From: Planctomycetota bacterium
Lineage (GTDB): Bacteria; Planctomycetota; Planctomycetia; Pirellulales; Thermoguttaceae
Assembly: GCA_021784975.1 (NCBI GenBank)
Contig: JAJYGU010000502.1
Coordinates: 1-24,204 of the forward strand
Reading direction: 5' to 3'
Length of the DNA: 24,204 nucleotides
The notes under the pieces are model-generated. The model saw only the letters and a program-made list of their open reading frames with translations, was not told the origin of the DNA and made no database searches. Positions 5,803-13,454 of this stretch are shown here, piece by piece. Every line of letters starts with the position of its first letter. Positions within the stretch are counted from its first letter, which is position 1. The position numbers and the translations under genes were made by a program.

Positions 5803-7578
5803 TTATTCTCTCACGGGCGCTAAGCGGCCGTCCAAAAACAAGTTGGGGACTGTCCCAATTTTCGTCCGACGAAAATGGGACTGTCCCCTTGGCGAAAGTG
5901 GAAGTTGTTGCTGGACGGCCGCTAAGGTAACTGTGAGCTTGCGGCCCGAGGCGGCTGCCTCTGGGTAGATAAGCAGGTAGCCGACCCGCGCATGCGACGA
6001 CTTCAGCAACTTCGGCGGCTGGCCCGGTTTCGGATCGAGCACGATCCCCTGCGGCTTGACCCGCCCAACGTCCGGCAGCACAACCACGCTGGGAAATCCG
6101 TCGCACGACGACTCCTGCCAGGCGACCTCCAACTTCTGTTGGGCGTGGTCGAAATGATATTCCTTCAGATCGCCGGAAATGCACACCGGATAGGGCCTGA
6201 GAATGGCCTCGCGGAAAAAAGGACACTGGTCCATCCGCTCTCCGTAGTGCCAGTAAGTGTTGCCCATCCGGAACTTCTCAATCAGGGCGACCGCCTGGCG
6301 GGCGGGGGCCACCAGGGCCGGGTCCGAGCCGCCGTAGGCGCCCCACTCGTCCAGCACCACCGGCATTCCCGTCCGCCGGCCGGTCTCATAAATCCGCGAG
6401 AAGATCAACTGGACCCGCTCGTTGCTGGCCCCCGCGATGCCCTTGGTGTCGGTGACCAGGTCGTAGCCGTGGGCGGCGTAGGCCACCTGGGGATCGGGCG
6501 TTCCGACCCTGGTCAGCACCGGACGGATGGCGCTCGTCACCCCGGTATTGCAAAAGTAGCTGTGCTCCAAGAAGATCACGTGCCGCCGGTCGACTTCGCG
6601 GATGGCGTCGGCCACCCGCCGGTACATGGGCTGCAAGCTGCCGGCTTCGAAGGCTTGGTTCGCCTCATGGATCGAGTCAATCACCCGCGCATAATTCGCC
6701 GCCGACGCCAGGCTCTTGAGGGCCTTCAGCCGCGAGGCTTCGTCGGCCCAAGTTTTCAGCAGTTCCTCGGGTGACGGAGGGGCGCCTCCCGTCCGTTGGG
6801 CAAGGACCTTGGCGAACTCCGTCAAGATCGTGACCAGAAACTCCTTGGCCGGCGATCCCGGAAACGGCTCGTTCATCAGATCGTAGCCGATCACACCGGT
6901 CCGGTTGGCATAACGCTGGGCGAGGTGCCTCCACATGGCCGCATAATGGTCCTGCAAGCCTTTGCCGTCGGCGGCCGGTTTGTTGGCCCAGAAATTGTCA
7001 AAGGCCGTCTGCACGGCGGGGCTCATCAGGTAGGCGTCGCTCCAGATGGCCCCGGTGGCATGGGGCTTGCCTTCGTCCAGGGTGGCCCAGGCCGGGGCGC
7101 CGTCGCTGTATTTCATCGAGTACAGGTCCTGGTGCATGTCGAGGATGACATAGATGCCGTGCCGGGCGGCCCAGTCGATGGCCCGATCTACCTGCCTCAA
7201 GTACGCTTCGTCGAATTTGCCGGGCTGCGGCTCGACGCCCGCCCAGACGATTCCCAGCCGGACACAGTTGAAGCCCCAGCCGCGAAACTGGCCAAAAACC
7301 GCCGGGCCCTTGACGGCCGTAAAGCCGTGGGCGACCGACTTATCGACCAGGTTGATGCCGCTAAGGATGACTTGGCGTCCGTGGGCATCGCGGAAGGTGC
7401 CGGCTCGGACGGTCAACGGCGGAGTGGGCCAGTTACTCTCCTCGGCGACGACTGCGGGCGCAGCGGCCAAGCGGCCGAAAGTGAGCCCGAGTGTGAAAAA
7501 CGCGACCATAAGAACGCGCAGGCTGGGAAGCAAGATGCTCCGCGGCAAACTTGCACAGCGGATGCAGTGTTGGAACAT
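5803..7578 (-). CDS. Secreted GH5 glycoside hydrolase, endoglycoceramidase/cellulase-like
   Basis: 591 aa with a Sec-type signal peptide (hydrophobic 22-40, cleavage near AAAPAVVAEE). The (beta/alpha)8 domain starts at GTFRDAHGRQVILSGIN (60-76). It contains GFNCVRLGIVWAGVEP (102-117), VILDMHQD (144-151), the acid/base Glu237 in YDLMNEPF and the nucleophile Glu411 in VVLDEWGAYGG, so the catalytic pair is intact. RPYPVCISG (461-469) followed by a short beta-rich C-terminal domain resembles endoglycosylceramidases; the true substrate is not provable here. GGAGGA (7585-7590), six bases upstream, fixes the start and lies in the 15-base gap after the CocE-like gene, so the two are probably co-transcribed. 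From about residue 552 to the end (QQQLPLSPRGQ...IGTVPN...) the sequence is encoded by a palindromic repeat and looks like an acquired tail after the natural end near KLTVTLAA. Confidence 0.88.
   Translation of the reverse strand: MFQHCIRCASLPRSILLPSLRVLMVAFFTLGLTFGRLAAAPAVVAEESNWPTPPLTVRAGTFRDAHGRQVILSGINLVDKSVAHGFTAVKGPAVFGQFRGWGFNCVRLGIVWAGVEPQPGKFDEAYLRQVDRAIDWAARHGIYVILDMHQDLYSMKYSDGAPAWATLDEGKPHATGAIWSDAYLMSPAVQTAFDNFWANKPAADGKGLQDHYAAMWRHLAQRYANRTGVIGYDLMNEPFPGSPAKEFLVTILTEFAKVLAQRTGGAPPSPEELLKTWADEASRLKALKSLASAANYARVIDSIHEANQAFEAGSLQPMYRRVADAIREVDRRHVIFLEHSYFCNTGVTSAIRPVLTRVGTPDPQVAYAAHGYDLVTDTKGIAGASNERVQLIFSRIYETGRRTGMPVVLDEWGAYGGSDPALVAPARQAVALIEKFRMGNTYWHYGERMDQCPFFREAILRPYPVCISGDLKEYHFDHAQQKLEVAWQESSCDGFPSVVVLPDVGRVKPQGIVLDPKPGQPPKLLKSSHARVGYLLIYPEAAASGRKLTVTLAAVQQQLPLSPRGQSHFRRTKIGTVPNLFLDGRLAPVRE
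5823..5923. repeat. 101-base nested palindromic element at the GH5 3' end
   Basis: Outer inverted repeats AGCGGCCGTCCA (5823-5834) and TGGACGGCCGCT (5912-5923) match exactly over 12 bases. Inside lies a 44-base near-palindrome at 5845-5888: arms GGGGACTGTCCC and GGGACTGTCCCC around ATTTTCGTC-c-GACGAAAAT. The GGGAC arms are shared with 4961-5012; the central stem is not. On the minus strand the heptamer CTTAGCG occurs at both edges, a possible but overlapping target duplication. The element overlaps the last 34 or so codons before the final stretch of the GH5 gene. Confidence 0.8.
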
Positions 7579-7593
7579 CGGCGATCCTCCGTT

Positions 7594-9369
7594 TCATGGA
7601 ATCACCGGCAACACCAGAGACGAGGGGGATTGCCGGTTGTGGTAAATGCACTGCGTCGCCTTGACGGGAGTGGTGGCGGTCCCCCAGGCATCGGCCGTGT
7701 TGAGATTGCGGTCGAAACGCGGGAAATTGCTGCTGGAAATTTCTACCCGGATCCGGTGTCCGGCCAAAAACACGTTGCTGGTCACTCCCACGTTAATCTC
7801 GTAGCGATAAGTCCGCGCGGGCTGCAGAAAACTGGTCGTCTGGGGTGACTCACGGTGGCGGGCGCGGAGAATGCCGTCGCACAGGTTGTAGGGGCGCCCC
7901 TGCCGGTCCACGTCCACCAGTTTCGCCGTCCAATCGGTATCCACCGCGCTGCTGGCCGCATAGAGCACCACCTTGACCGGGCCGGTAGCTTCGACATCTT
8001 TCGGCAGGGGGGCGCTGGTGAAAACCAGGACATCGCTGCGTTTCTCGGCAGGCGTCTGGTCGCGGGGGCCGGCTGGGCAGCCCATCAGATTGCATCCCCC
8101 CAGGGTCGGCACCGGATCGGCCGGGTCGTAGACAAACGTATCGCGGGGCTCCCCGCCGGGGCTGGCGGTGCTGAGCCGCCCGTCTCCGGAAAGGGTGTTG
8201 GCGCGGCCCTGGCTGTGGAAGTACCAGGAACTATAGCGGGCCCGCTTGGGCGGCCACTGGGCCTCGTCGCGCCATTGATTCCGCCCCATCACGAAAATCC
8301 GGTAGGCCGGCCAGCTCTCCACGTCGTTTTCCTTCCCGTTCAGCCAATGTTCAAACCAGCGGTTGCTCATCTGGGCCAGGTGGGCCGCCTTTGCCGTGGC
8401 CAGCGGCCCGAAATCCAGATCGCCGACCTTCGAGCTCTCGCCCGCGCCGTGAGTCCACGGGCCCACCAAGAGGTGCTGATGTGCCCGCGCCACCGGCGAT
8501 CGCGACATGGCCCGCACCGCCCCAATATGCTCGAAGACGCTGCTGGCAAAGATGTCGTACCAGCCGCCGACCACAAAATTGGGAACGGTGACATCCTGCC
8601 AGCGACCGCGGATGCCGCGGGCGGCCCAGTACTGGTCAAAGCACGGATGGGCAATCCAATCGCGCAGGTACTGCACTCTGTGATCGAGGGCCCGGTCCCA
8701 CTGGCAAAGCGGCAAGGTCCAAAAGGCCGTGCGCCATCGGCTTGCGTTCCAGCCGGCAAGCGGGTTCTTGGTGTCAAGCGGGTAGGAGACGATGCTCCCC
8801 CAGCCCATCAAGAGAGAAAGGTTGAAGGCCCCGCCGGTGTACGCCGCATCGCCATAGCAGTCGATCAGCGGGACATAGGAAAAAGTGGCCTTGAAGTCTT
8901 CGTCGGCGTTCGGCGTGGCGATCCACTGGGTATAGCCGACGTAGGAACCGCCGACCGTGCCCAGCCGGCCGTTGCACCAGGGCTGCTTTAGGATCCAGGC
9001 CTGTGTGTCCCTCCCGTCGGCCCTTTCGTTGGCAAAAGGCTCCCAGACCCCGCCTGAGCCTCCTCGGCCTCGACAATCCTGGCTTACGAAGACGCAGCCG
9101 CGGCGGGCACAAGCGATGCCCTCGCCATTGTGCCGGTCGCCCTTGCCATACGGCGAGCGCTGCAGGAGCACCGGAAAACGCCCCTCGGCCTTGGGCAGGA
9201 AGACGTTGGCCGAGAGCAGCACGCCGTCCCGCATCGGTACCTTGACATCCGGGCGGACCTCGACCTCGTAGCGAGTGCCGCCTTCCGCGGCCCGAAGGAT
9301 GCGGGCACCGAATACTAGCAACGTCAGTGCGGTCAGCAACATCCCGAAACGGATCAATTGCGCTTTCAT
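7594..9369 (-). CDS. Secreted CocE/NonD family hydrolase (X-Pro dipeptidyl-peptidase S15 fold)
   Basis: 591 aa from ATG 9369, chosen because MKAQLIRFGMLLTALTLLVFG is a clean Sec signal peptide. The open frame continues upstream to 9504, but that part reads as non-coding arginine-rich sequence. The alpha/beta-hydrolase domain opens with VKVPMRDGVLLSANVFLPK and LQRSPYGKGD. Nucleophile Ser142 sits in GTVGGSYVGYTQW, Asp272 in VVGGWYDIFASS and His307 in VGPWTHGAG, a complete triad. The C-terminal jelly-roll (SAVDTDWTAKLVDVD, INVGVTSNVFLAGHRIRVEISSSNFP) is typical of the S15 C-terminal domain. Family members cleave esters or amides such as acylated amino acids, glutaryl side chains or X-Pro peptides; the substrate is unknown. 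The gene is 15 bases upstream of the GH5 gene, so the pair may attack one exported substrate. No Shine-Dalgarno sequence is visible at 9369. Confidence 0.88.
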   Translation of the reverse strand: MKAQLIRFGMLLTALTLLVFGARILRAAEGGTRYEVEVRPDVKVPMRDGVLLSANVFLPKAEGRFPVLLQRSPYGKGDRHNGEGIACARRGCVFVSQDCRGRGGSGGVWEPFANERADGRDTQAWILKQPWCNGRLGTVGGSYVGYTQWIATPNADEDFKATFSYVPLIDCYGDAAYTGGAFNLSLLMGWGSIVSYPLDTKNPLAGWNASRWRTAFWTLPLCQWDRALDHRVQYLRDWIAHPCFDQYWAARGIRGRWQDVTVPNFVVGGWYDIFASSVFEHIGAVRAMSRSPVARAHQHLLVGPWTHGAGESSKVGDLDFGPLATAKAAHLAQMSNRWFEHWLNGKENDVESWPAYRIFVMGRNQWRDEAQWPPKRARYSSWYFHSQGRANTLSGDGRLSTASPGGEPRDTFVYDPADPVPTLGGCNLMGCPAGPRDQTPAEKRSDVLVFTSAPLPKDVEATGPVKVVLYAASSAVDTDWTAKLVDVDRQGRPYNLCDGILRARHRESPQTTSFLQPARTYRYEINVGVTSNVFLAGHRIRVEISSSNFPRFDRNLNTADAWGTATTPVKATQCIYHNRQSPSSLVLPVIP

Positions 9370-9762
9370 GGAGAGGCTCGCAACTTTCGTGGGCAGGCTT
9401 GCAACAGCAGGGAGGCGGACTGGGAAAGAAATAGCGGGATCAATTCTTCGGGCCGGGAGCCGGCTCATTTCGGCAATTTTCGATCTTCCGGCCGCATTTT
9501 TCAATGCCCTCCCACCCGACCGCGGACAAATGAGTTGGTCCAGCTTTCAATCGCAAATCCGAGGCGACGAACCCCAAATCCCAGACCGATCGAAAGCTCG
9601 ATCTCGAAAGCTCAACGGAAGCCGCGGTTTGCGGCCCTTGGAATTCAGAGATTTGAGCTTGTTTGGGACTTGGAGCTTGGGATTTCGGATTTCTGGATTA
9701 CAAAGATTGTCAGCGTATTCTGACGCGGCGCCCCAGGGGCGCGCCACCGCCCCCAGGAGCAA
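9370..9762. other. Non-coding spacer with decayed repeats
   Basis: This 393-base spacer holds no convincing gene. 9588-9613 is a short tandem of GATCGAAAGCTC and GATCTCGAAAGCTC. AAATCCGAGG and CCCCAAATCCC (9555-9581) face the partly complementary run CTTGGGATTTCGGATTTC (9676-9693), suggesting a decayed inverted repeat. GCGCCCC-a-GGGGCGC at 9728-9742 leads into GGGGCGCGCCACC, related to the right arm at 5772-5786. Upstream signals for the CocE-like gene must lie here, but I cannot pick a promoter. Confidence 0.5.
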
Positions 9763-11103
9763 TCAGCGGCTGGCGTGCAGCAGTCCCGCGGCGTAGTTGG
9801 CATAGGCGGCGGGGGCCTTACTGAACTTCTCCAACGAGGCCTCGCTGGCAAACAGATAGACGTGGTTGCCATAGTAGACGCCGTGCTCGCGCATGCCGGG
9901 CACTGCCTGACGCTGATCCATCGCCAACACCACGTCGTTGCCGGAAATGACCGGGGCGTACTGGTCCGGATTCGACAAAAAGCGGCGCTGTTCGTCCGGG
10001 CCGGTAAACAGATAGGTGCGGCCCCGGTGCACCGCCCCGTAGCGCCGATCTCCCTGGACCCACTGTTGACGTTCACAAAGGGTTACCGGGCAGAAACCAT
10101 CCAGACACAGGGGGGCGTTTCCGGTGGCCGCTGGGGATGGCTTCTCGTCCGATGGCGGTGGAAGCGGCGATCGTGCGGCCATCGCGGGCGGCTGAGGGCG
10201 TGGGAGGGACGCGGTGATCGGCGGCGCCGACGGAGGCGATGCGGCCACTGTGGCCGCCGACGGCGAAGAAGATGTCGGAGGCGGCATGAAGGGAGCCGTC
10301 GAGGCAGGCGCCGCTCCGGCCGGCACCCCAGTCGGCGCCGCGATGCCGGAGGCTGCCATGCCACCCGGTTGCGCCGAGCCCGCGGACCCGGTCTGTAGCC
10401 GGTTCTGGCTGAAATACTGGGAATAACGGTCGCCGCCCAGTCCGGCGGTTGGCAACGACGGCGAGTTGCTGATCGACCGGGACGCGGTCTGCATCGAAAC
10501 GGTGGCCGCCGCAGTAGCGGGCGGTTGGGTCAGCCCGGCCTGCCCGGGTCTCGCCGGGGTGGCTGCCGGAAATAGGTTTCCGGCGGGCACTCGGGCCGCC
10601 GACAAATTGCCATTCGAAACGTTTGCCGGCGGGGCTCTTTCGGCCGGCACTTGGGCGTACACCGGGTTGCGACGCGGTCTCGCATTGGCAGCCACCTGAG
10701 TCAAGCGGGCGAGGTACTGAGACGCAGGCAGACCGCCGCGAATGACCTCGAGCACTTGCCCGTTTGGGGTGAGAATGACCACGGTCGGTACCGCCGAGAC
10801 CCCGAATCGGTTGGCGGTGGCGGGAAAGTATTCAGCGTTGATTTTCACCGGCACGTAGTCGGTCGCGATCTCGGCGGCCACACTGGGCTGGCTATACACC
10901 TCGGCGTCCATGCGGCGGCACACCACGCACCAAGTGGTCCAAAACTCGATCAACACAAGCCGATTGGTCTGCGTGGCCAGGCGTTGGGCGTTCTCCAGGC
11001 TGGCCTCCCAGCGGATCGGTTGCTGTGAGAATCCTTGCGAACCGAGGGCCATCAAGAACGCCCCCGCCACCAGTAAAATGTGCATTTTGCGCATTTTATG
11101 CAT
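9763..11103 (-). CDS. Exported thioredoxin-fold protein with C-terminal YHS-like region
   Basis: 446 aa. A signal peptide (about residues 8-26) is followed by a thioredoxin domain, LVLIEFWTTWCVVCRRMD, with CVVC at Cys59 and Cys62, cis-Pro106 in SAVPTVVIL, and GQVLEVIRGG. Residues about 140-330 form a low-complexity Ala/Pro/Ser-rich linker. The last 115 residues (LCLDGFCPVTLCERQQW onward) contain two YHS-like units, YLFTGPDEQRRFLSNPDQYAP and VYLFASEASLEKFSKAPAAY. YHS domains are found in metal-handling proteins. A role as a periplasmic thiol reductant that delivers electrons or metal to an attached or partner protein is inference. CXXC is intact, so redox activity is likely. In-frame ATGs at codons 4 and 7 are also possible starts. 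The gene is separated from its neighbours by long spacers and is probably monocistronic. Confidence 0.82.
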   Translation of the reverse strand: MHKMRKMHILLVAGAFLMALGSQGFSQQPIRWEASLENAQRLATQTNRLVLIEFWTTWCVVCRRMDAEVYSQPSVAAEIATDYVPVKINAEYFPATANRFGVSAVPTVVILTPNGQVLEVIRGGLPASQYLARLTQVAANARPRRNPVYAQVPAERAPPANVSNGNLSAARVPAGNLFPAATPARPGQAGLTQPPATAAATVSMQTASRSISNSPSLPTAGLGGDRYSQYFSQNRLQTGSAGSAQPGGMAASGIAAPTGVPAGAAPASTAPFMPPPTSSSPSAATVAASPPSAPPITASLPRPQPPAMAARSPLPPPSDEKPSPAATGNAPLCLDGFCPVTLCERQQWVQGDRRYGAVHRGRTYLFTGPDEQRRFLSNPDQYAPVISGNDVVLAMDQRQAVPGMREHGVYYGNHVYLFASEASLEKFSKAPAAYANYAAGLLHASR

Positions 11104-11258
11104 CCTAGCGCACTATCCGGGGCACCGACACAAGGCCATTGGTCTATTTATCGGAAGCCGAGCGGCGCGAATCGTGTCAAAATTTGTCGGTTGCGCGGTT
11201 TCTAACGCGCATGCGCCCTGCTCTCGCGGCCTCTCGCGGCGAAAGATGCATAGTCGCC

Positions 11259-11287
11259 TTGTTTTGCAGAAAGCCAAGGTGTATGAT
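11259..11287 (+). promoter_or_regulatory. Possible upstream promoter in the rho upstream region
   Basis: TTGTTT (11259-11264) and TATGAT (11282-11287) are spaced by 17 bases. The -10 is one change from consensus and the -35 matches only its first three bases. If used, it would make an rho leader of more than 600 bases or a separate small RNA. Confidence 0.3.
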
Positions 11288-11464
11288 ATTTTGTTGGCCT
11301 TCCGGCTGATGCCGGGTGAACGGTCGGTCGGCGCCCAAGGCGGGCACCATCTACGATCACCCGAAGCAATGTGCTTGGGCGAGATGATATTTTGCCCTTA
11401 AGGCGGAGATCGGCGCGAGCACCTGGATCTGTGCGGAGGGTGGCACGAGATGGGCACGTGCGGC

Positions 11465-11492
11465 TTGACAGCGTACGCGGCCCTGTTAAGAT
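11465..11492 (+). promoter_or_regulatory. Sigma70-type promoter upstream of rho
   Basis: A perfect TTGACA (11465-11470) is followed after 16 bases by TAAGAT (11487-11492). The start site would be near 11499. It is the best promoter-like match I found in the window and points at rho, 440 bases downstream, with no gene between. Confidence 0.6.
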
Positions 11493-11498
11493 AGTCGA

Positions 11499-11940
11499 AG
11501 TCTGAGTTCTGTGTGGCAGGTGGGCGGTTTCGGCCCGCCGTGGGGATCGCAGGGTTGGCTCGCGGAGCAGAAAAGCTCCTCCGTGAGAAGCCTCAAAAGA
11601 TGCCTCTCGACCTGAAGTCTTCTGCTGCCGATCGATAAGTGGTCGGTGCCGATGGGTTAACAGGGCTAGCAAAAGCGCCCCGCATTTGGCAGGCAGATTT
11701 CTTTTAGGGCCGCGGTTAGGGACTTCTGGCGTGGTCGTTGTTAGCTGTCTGCTCGGCCGGCGCGCGGAGACCGTCGCTGCACGAGATTGACTTCTTGACA
11801 TCAAGGGCTCGGCGCCCAGGAAGGGCATCCGATCTTTAGCTTGGGAACCGGTTTTGGGAGGCGATCATCCTCAGCGGTGGCCGCTGCGCAGCCGGGATGC
11901 TTCTGAACTATTGGGCAAGTCTTTATCAGGTACTAGGTAG
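11499..11940 (+). ncRNA. Long structured leader of rho, or an independent small RNA
   Basis: The stretch from the predicted start site to the rho start codon encodes no convincing protein but contains strong hairpins. GGTGGGC/GCCCGCC sits around GGTTTCG at 11520-11540. GGCT plus CGCGGAG pairs with CTCCGTG plus AGCC at 11557-11592. CAGCGG/CCGCTG is at 11872-11886. It does not show the conserved blocks of tmRNA, RNase P RNA or SRP RNA. Rho is autoregulated through a leader in enteric bacteria, so a regulatory leader is the simplest reading; a free RNA ending before rho is the alternative. Confidence 0.35.
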
Positions 11941-13236
11941 ATGTATATGGGCAAAAGGAAAAAGGGCCGGCTTCGCGATCGTAACGGGAGCCTTGGTCCC
12001 CACCCCCGCGGCGGAAACAACTATCGTTACGGGTCACGGCCGTATCGTGAGCCCTCGGCCGCCCTCGAGGGCGACAATCGCGGTGTGGAGACTGCCGAGA
12101 ACGGCGAGCCGGGACCGGTGGAGCCGGGTGGCGGCGTGTTGGAGTTGCATCCCAACGGCTACGGTTTTCTCCGCAGTTCGGACAACAACTACACCCGCGA
12201 GTTGACCGACCCCTTCGTGCCTGGCAGCATGATCGAGAAATATCGGCTCCGTGAGGGTTTGCTGATCCACGGCATGGTCCAGCCTGGCCGTCGCCAGCAG
12301 GGACCGCGGCTGCGGGAAATCACCGACGTCGACGGCATGGCTCCCGACGATTATAAGAACGTCAAGACCTTCGACGAGCTGACGCCCATCAATCCTGAAT
12401 ATTGGTTGAAGCTGGAGGTCGGCGCCGAGCCGCTGACCACCCGCGTCATGGACCTGCTCACCCCATTGGGCAAAGGACAACGGGCGCTGATCGTCGCCCC
12501 GCCGCGTACGGGAAAGACCATCCTGTTGCAGCACATCAGCCTGGGCATCTCTACCAACTATCCCGATGTCAAGCTGATTGTGTTGCTGATCGACGAGCGG
12601 CCCGAGGAAGTCACCGACATGAAACGGGCCGTCCAAGGCGAGGTGGTGGCCAGCAGCCTCGACCGCGACATCGAAAGCCACGTCCGGCTCTCGCAACTGG
12701 TGGTCGAGCGCTGCAAGCGCCTGGCCGAGATGGGCAAAGACGTGGTCATGCTGATGGACTCGATCACCCGCCTGGCGCGGGCCTTCAACAAGTGGGTCGG
12801 CAATACCGGCCGCACCATGAGCGGCGGGGTGGACATCAAGGCCATGGACATCCCCAAGAAACTGTTTGCCACCGCCCGGCTCTTCGAGGAAGGCGGTTCG
12901 TTGACCATCGTGGGCACGGCCTTGATCGACACCGGCAGCCGCATGGACGAACTGATCTTCCAGGAGTTCAAGGGAACCGGCAACATGGAGCTGGTGCTGG
13001 ACCGCAAGCTGGCCGACCGCCGCGTCTGGCCGGCCATCGACATCAGCCAGTCGGGCACCCGCCGCGAAGAGAAACTGCTATCGCCGGAAACGCTGCGGGC
13101 GGTCACCATGCTGCGGCGGACGCTCTCGACCATGCACCCCGTCGATGCTATGGAGCAACTGACCGCCAAGCTGGCGAAGTTCAAGTCGAATCAGGAATTC
13201 ATCGACTTGATTAGCGCCGCCAGGGTGGCTGATTAG
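11941..13236 (+). CDS. rho: Transcription termination factor Rho
   Basis: 431 aa. The cold-shock RNA-binding domain starts at GGGVLELHPNGYGFLRS (63-79) with the RNP-like YGFLR. The ATPase core has Walker A APPRTGKT (186-193), catalytic Glu219 in VLLIDERPEEVTDM, and Walker B VVMLMDSITRLARAFN with Asp273. GGSLTIVGTALIDTGSRMDELIFQEFKGTGNMEL (split by the Q/R-loop region) and PAIDISQSGTRREE complete the hexameric helicase fold. The protein ends Rho-dependent transcripts by translocating along RNA. The first 63 residues are basic, Gly/Arg-rich, then acidic (KRKKGRLRDRNG, NNYRYGSRPYR), and I see no Rho_N helical domain, which normally occupies this position. ATG 11947 (MGKRKKG) is an alternative start. 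A long leader precedes the gene, and paired hairpins follow it. Confidence 0.97.
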   Translation: MYMGKRKKGRLRDRNGSLGPHPRGGNNYRYGSRPYREPSAALEGDNRGVETAENGEPGPVEPGGGVLELHPNGYGFLRSSDNNYTRELTDPFVPGSMIEKYRLREGLLIHGMVQPGRRQQGPRLREITDVDGMAPDDYKNVKTFDELTPINPEYWLKLEVGAEPLTTRVMDLLTPLGKGQRALIVAPPRTGKTILLQHISLGISTNYPDVKLIVLLIDERPEEVTDMKRAVQGEVVASSLDRDIESHVRLSQLVVERCKRLAEMGKDVVMLMDSITRLARAFNKWVGNTGRTMSGGVDIKAMDIPKKLFATARLFEEGGSLTIVGTALIDTGSRMDELIFQEFKGTGNMELVLDRKLADRRVWPAIDISQSGTRREEKLLSPETLRAVTMLRRTLSTMHPVDAMEQLTAKLAKFKSNQEFIDLISAARVAD

Positions 13237-13351
13237 GCGCCGCCCTCGGAGACAAACGGCCCTTCCAGGCATTCAGCCTGCATTGTGCGGCCAAAATAGG
13301 CCCACCGCCCCCGGGTGACACTGCCACAGGGTGACTTTGAGCCAACAAAAT

Positions 13352-13452
13352 CGCCTTGGCGGTCCGCTTTGCCAGCAGCACGCCAAGGCGGGTTCTTGGG
13401 ATCGTTTGCAGCGATCCCCTTCACTCGGCTTCAGGCGGCCTTTCTCAGCCGC
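13352..13452. terminator. Stacked inverted repeats between convergent genes
   Basis: The rho to Tyr-rich gene spacer holds CGCCTTGGCG (13352-13361) with exact partner CGCCAAGGCG (13381-13390), then GGGATCG/CGATCCC (13398-13404, 13412-13418), then GCGGC/GCCGC (13435-13439, 13448-13452). They could stop transcripts from both sides. None is followed by a clear T-run on either strand, so classical intrinsic termination is not established. Confidence 0.4.
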
Positions 13453-13454
13453 AC

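Larger units (their letters stand above)
11104..11498. other. Intergenic region upstream of the rho promoter
   Basis: No gene is supported here. It holds a perfect 10-base tandem duplication, CTCTCGCGGC twice at 11221-11240, and two promoter-like pairs listed separately. On the minus strand an exact TTGACA (11180-11175) faces the thioredoxin-like gene, but the nearest good -10 hexamer is 24 bases away, so I do not call a promoter there. Confidence 0.5.

Noticed and set aside
6796..8991. Plus-strand frames of 350 and 378 codons antisense to GH5 and CocE
   Set aside because: Shadows of the real genes, which keep full catalytic residues and signal peptides on the minus strand.
9370..9504. N-terminal 45-residue extension of the CocE-like frame
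   Set aside because: It precedes a clean signal peptide starting at ATG 9369 and would bury it; composition is non-coding.
11202..11828. 208-codon minus-strand frame upstream of rho
   Set aside because: Arg/Ser/Pro/Thr-rich with no domain or start signal, and it runs across the rho promoter and hairpins; more likely non-coding.
11897..12205. Possible rhoL-like leader peptide (MLLNYWASLYQVLG...) overlapping rho
   Set aside because: It overlaps the rho start out of frame for many codons, has no good ribosome site, and nothing in it resembles an attenuator peptide.
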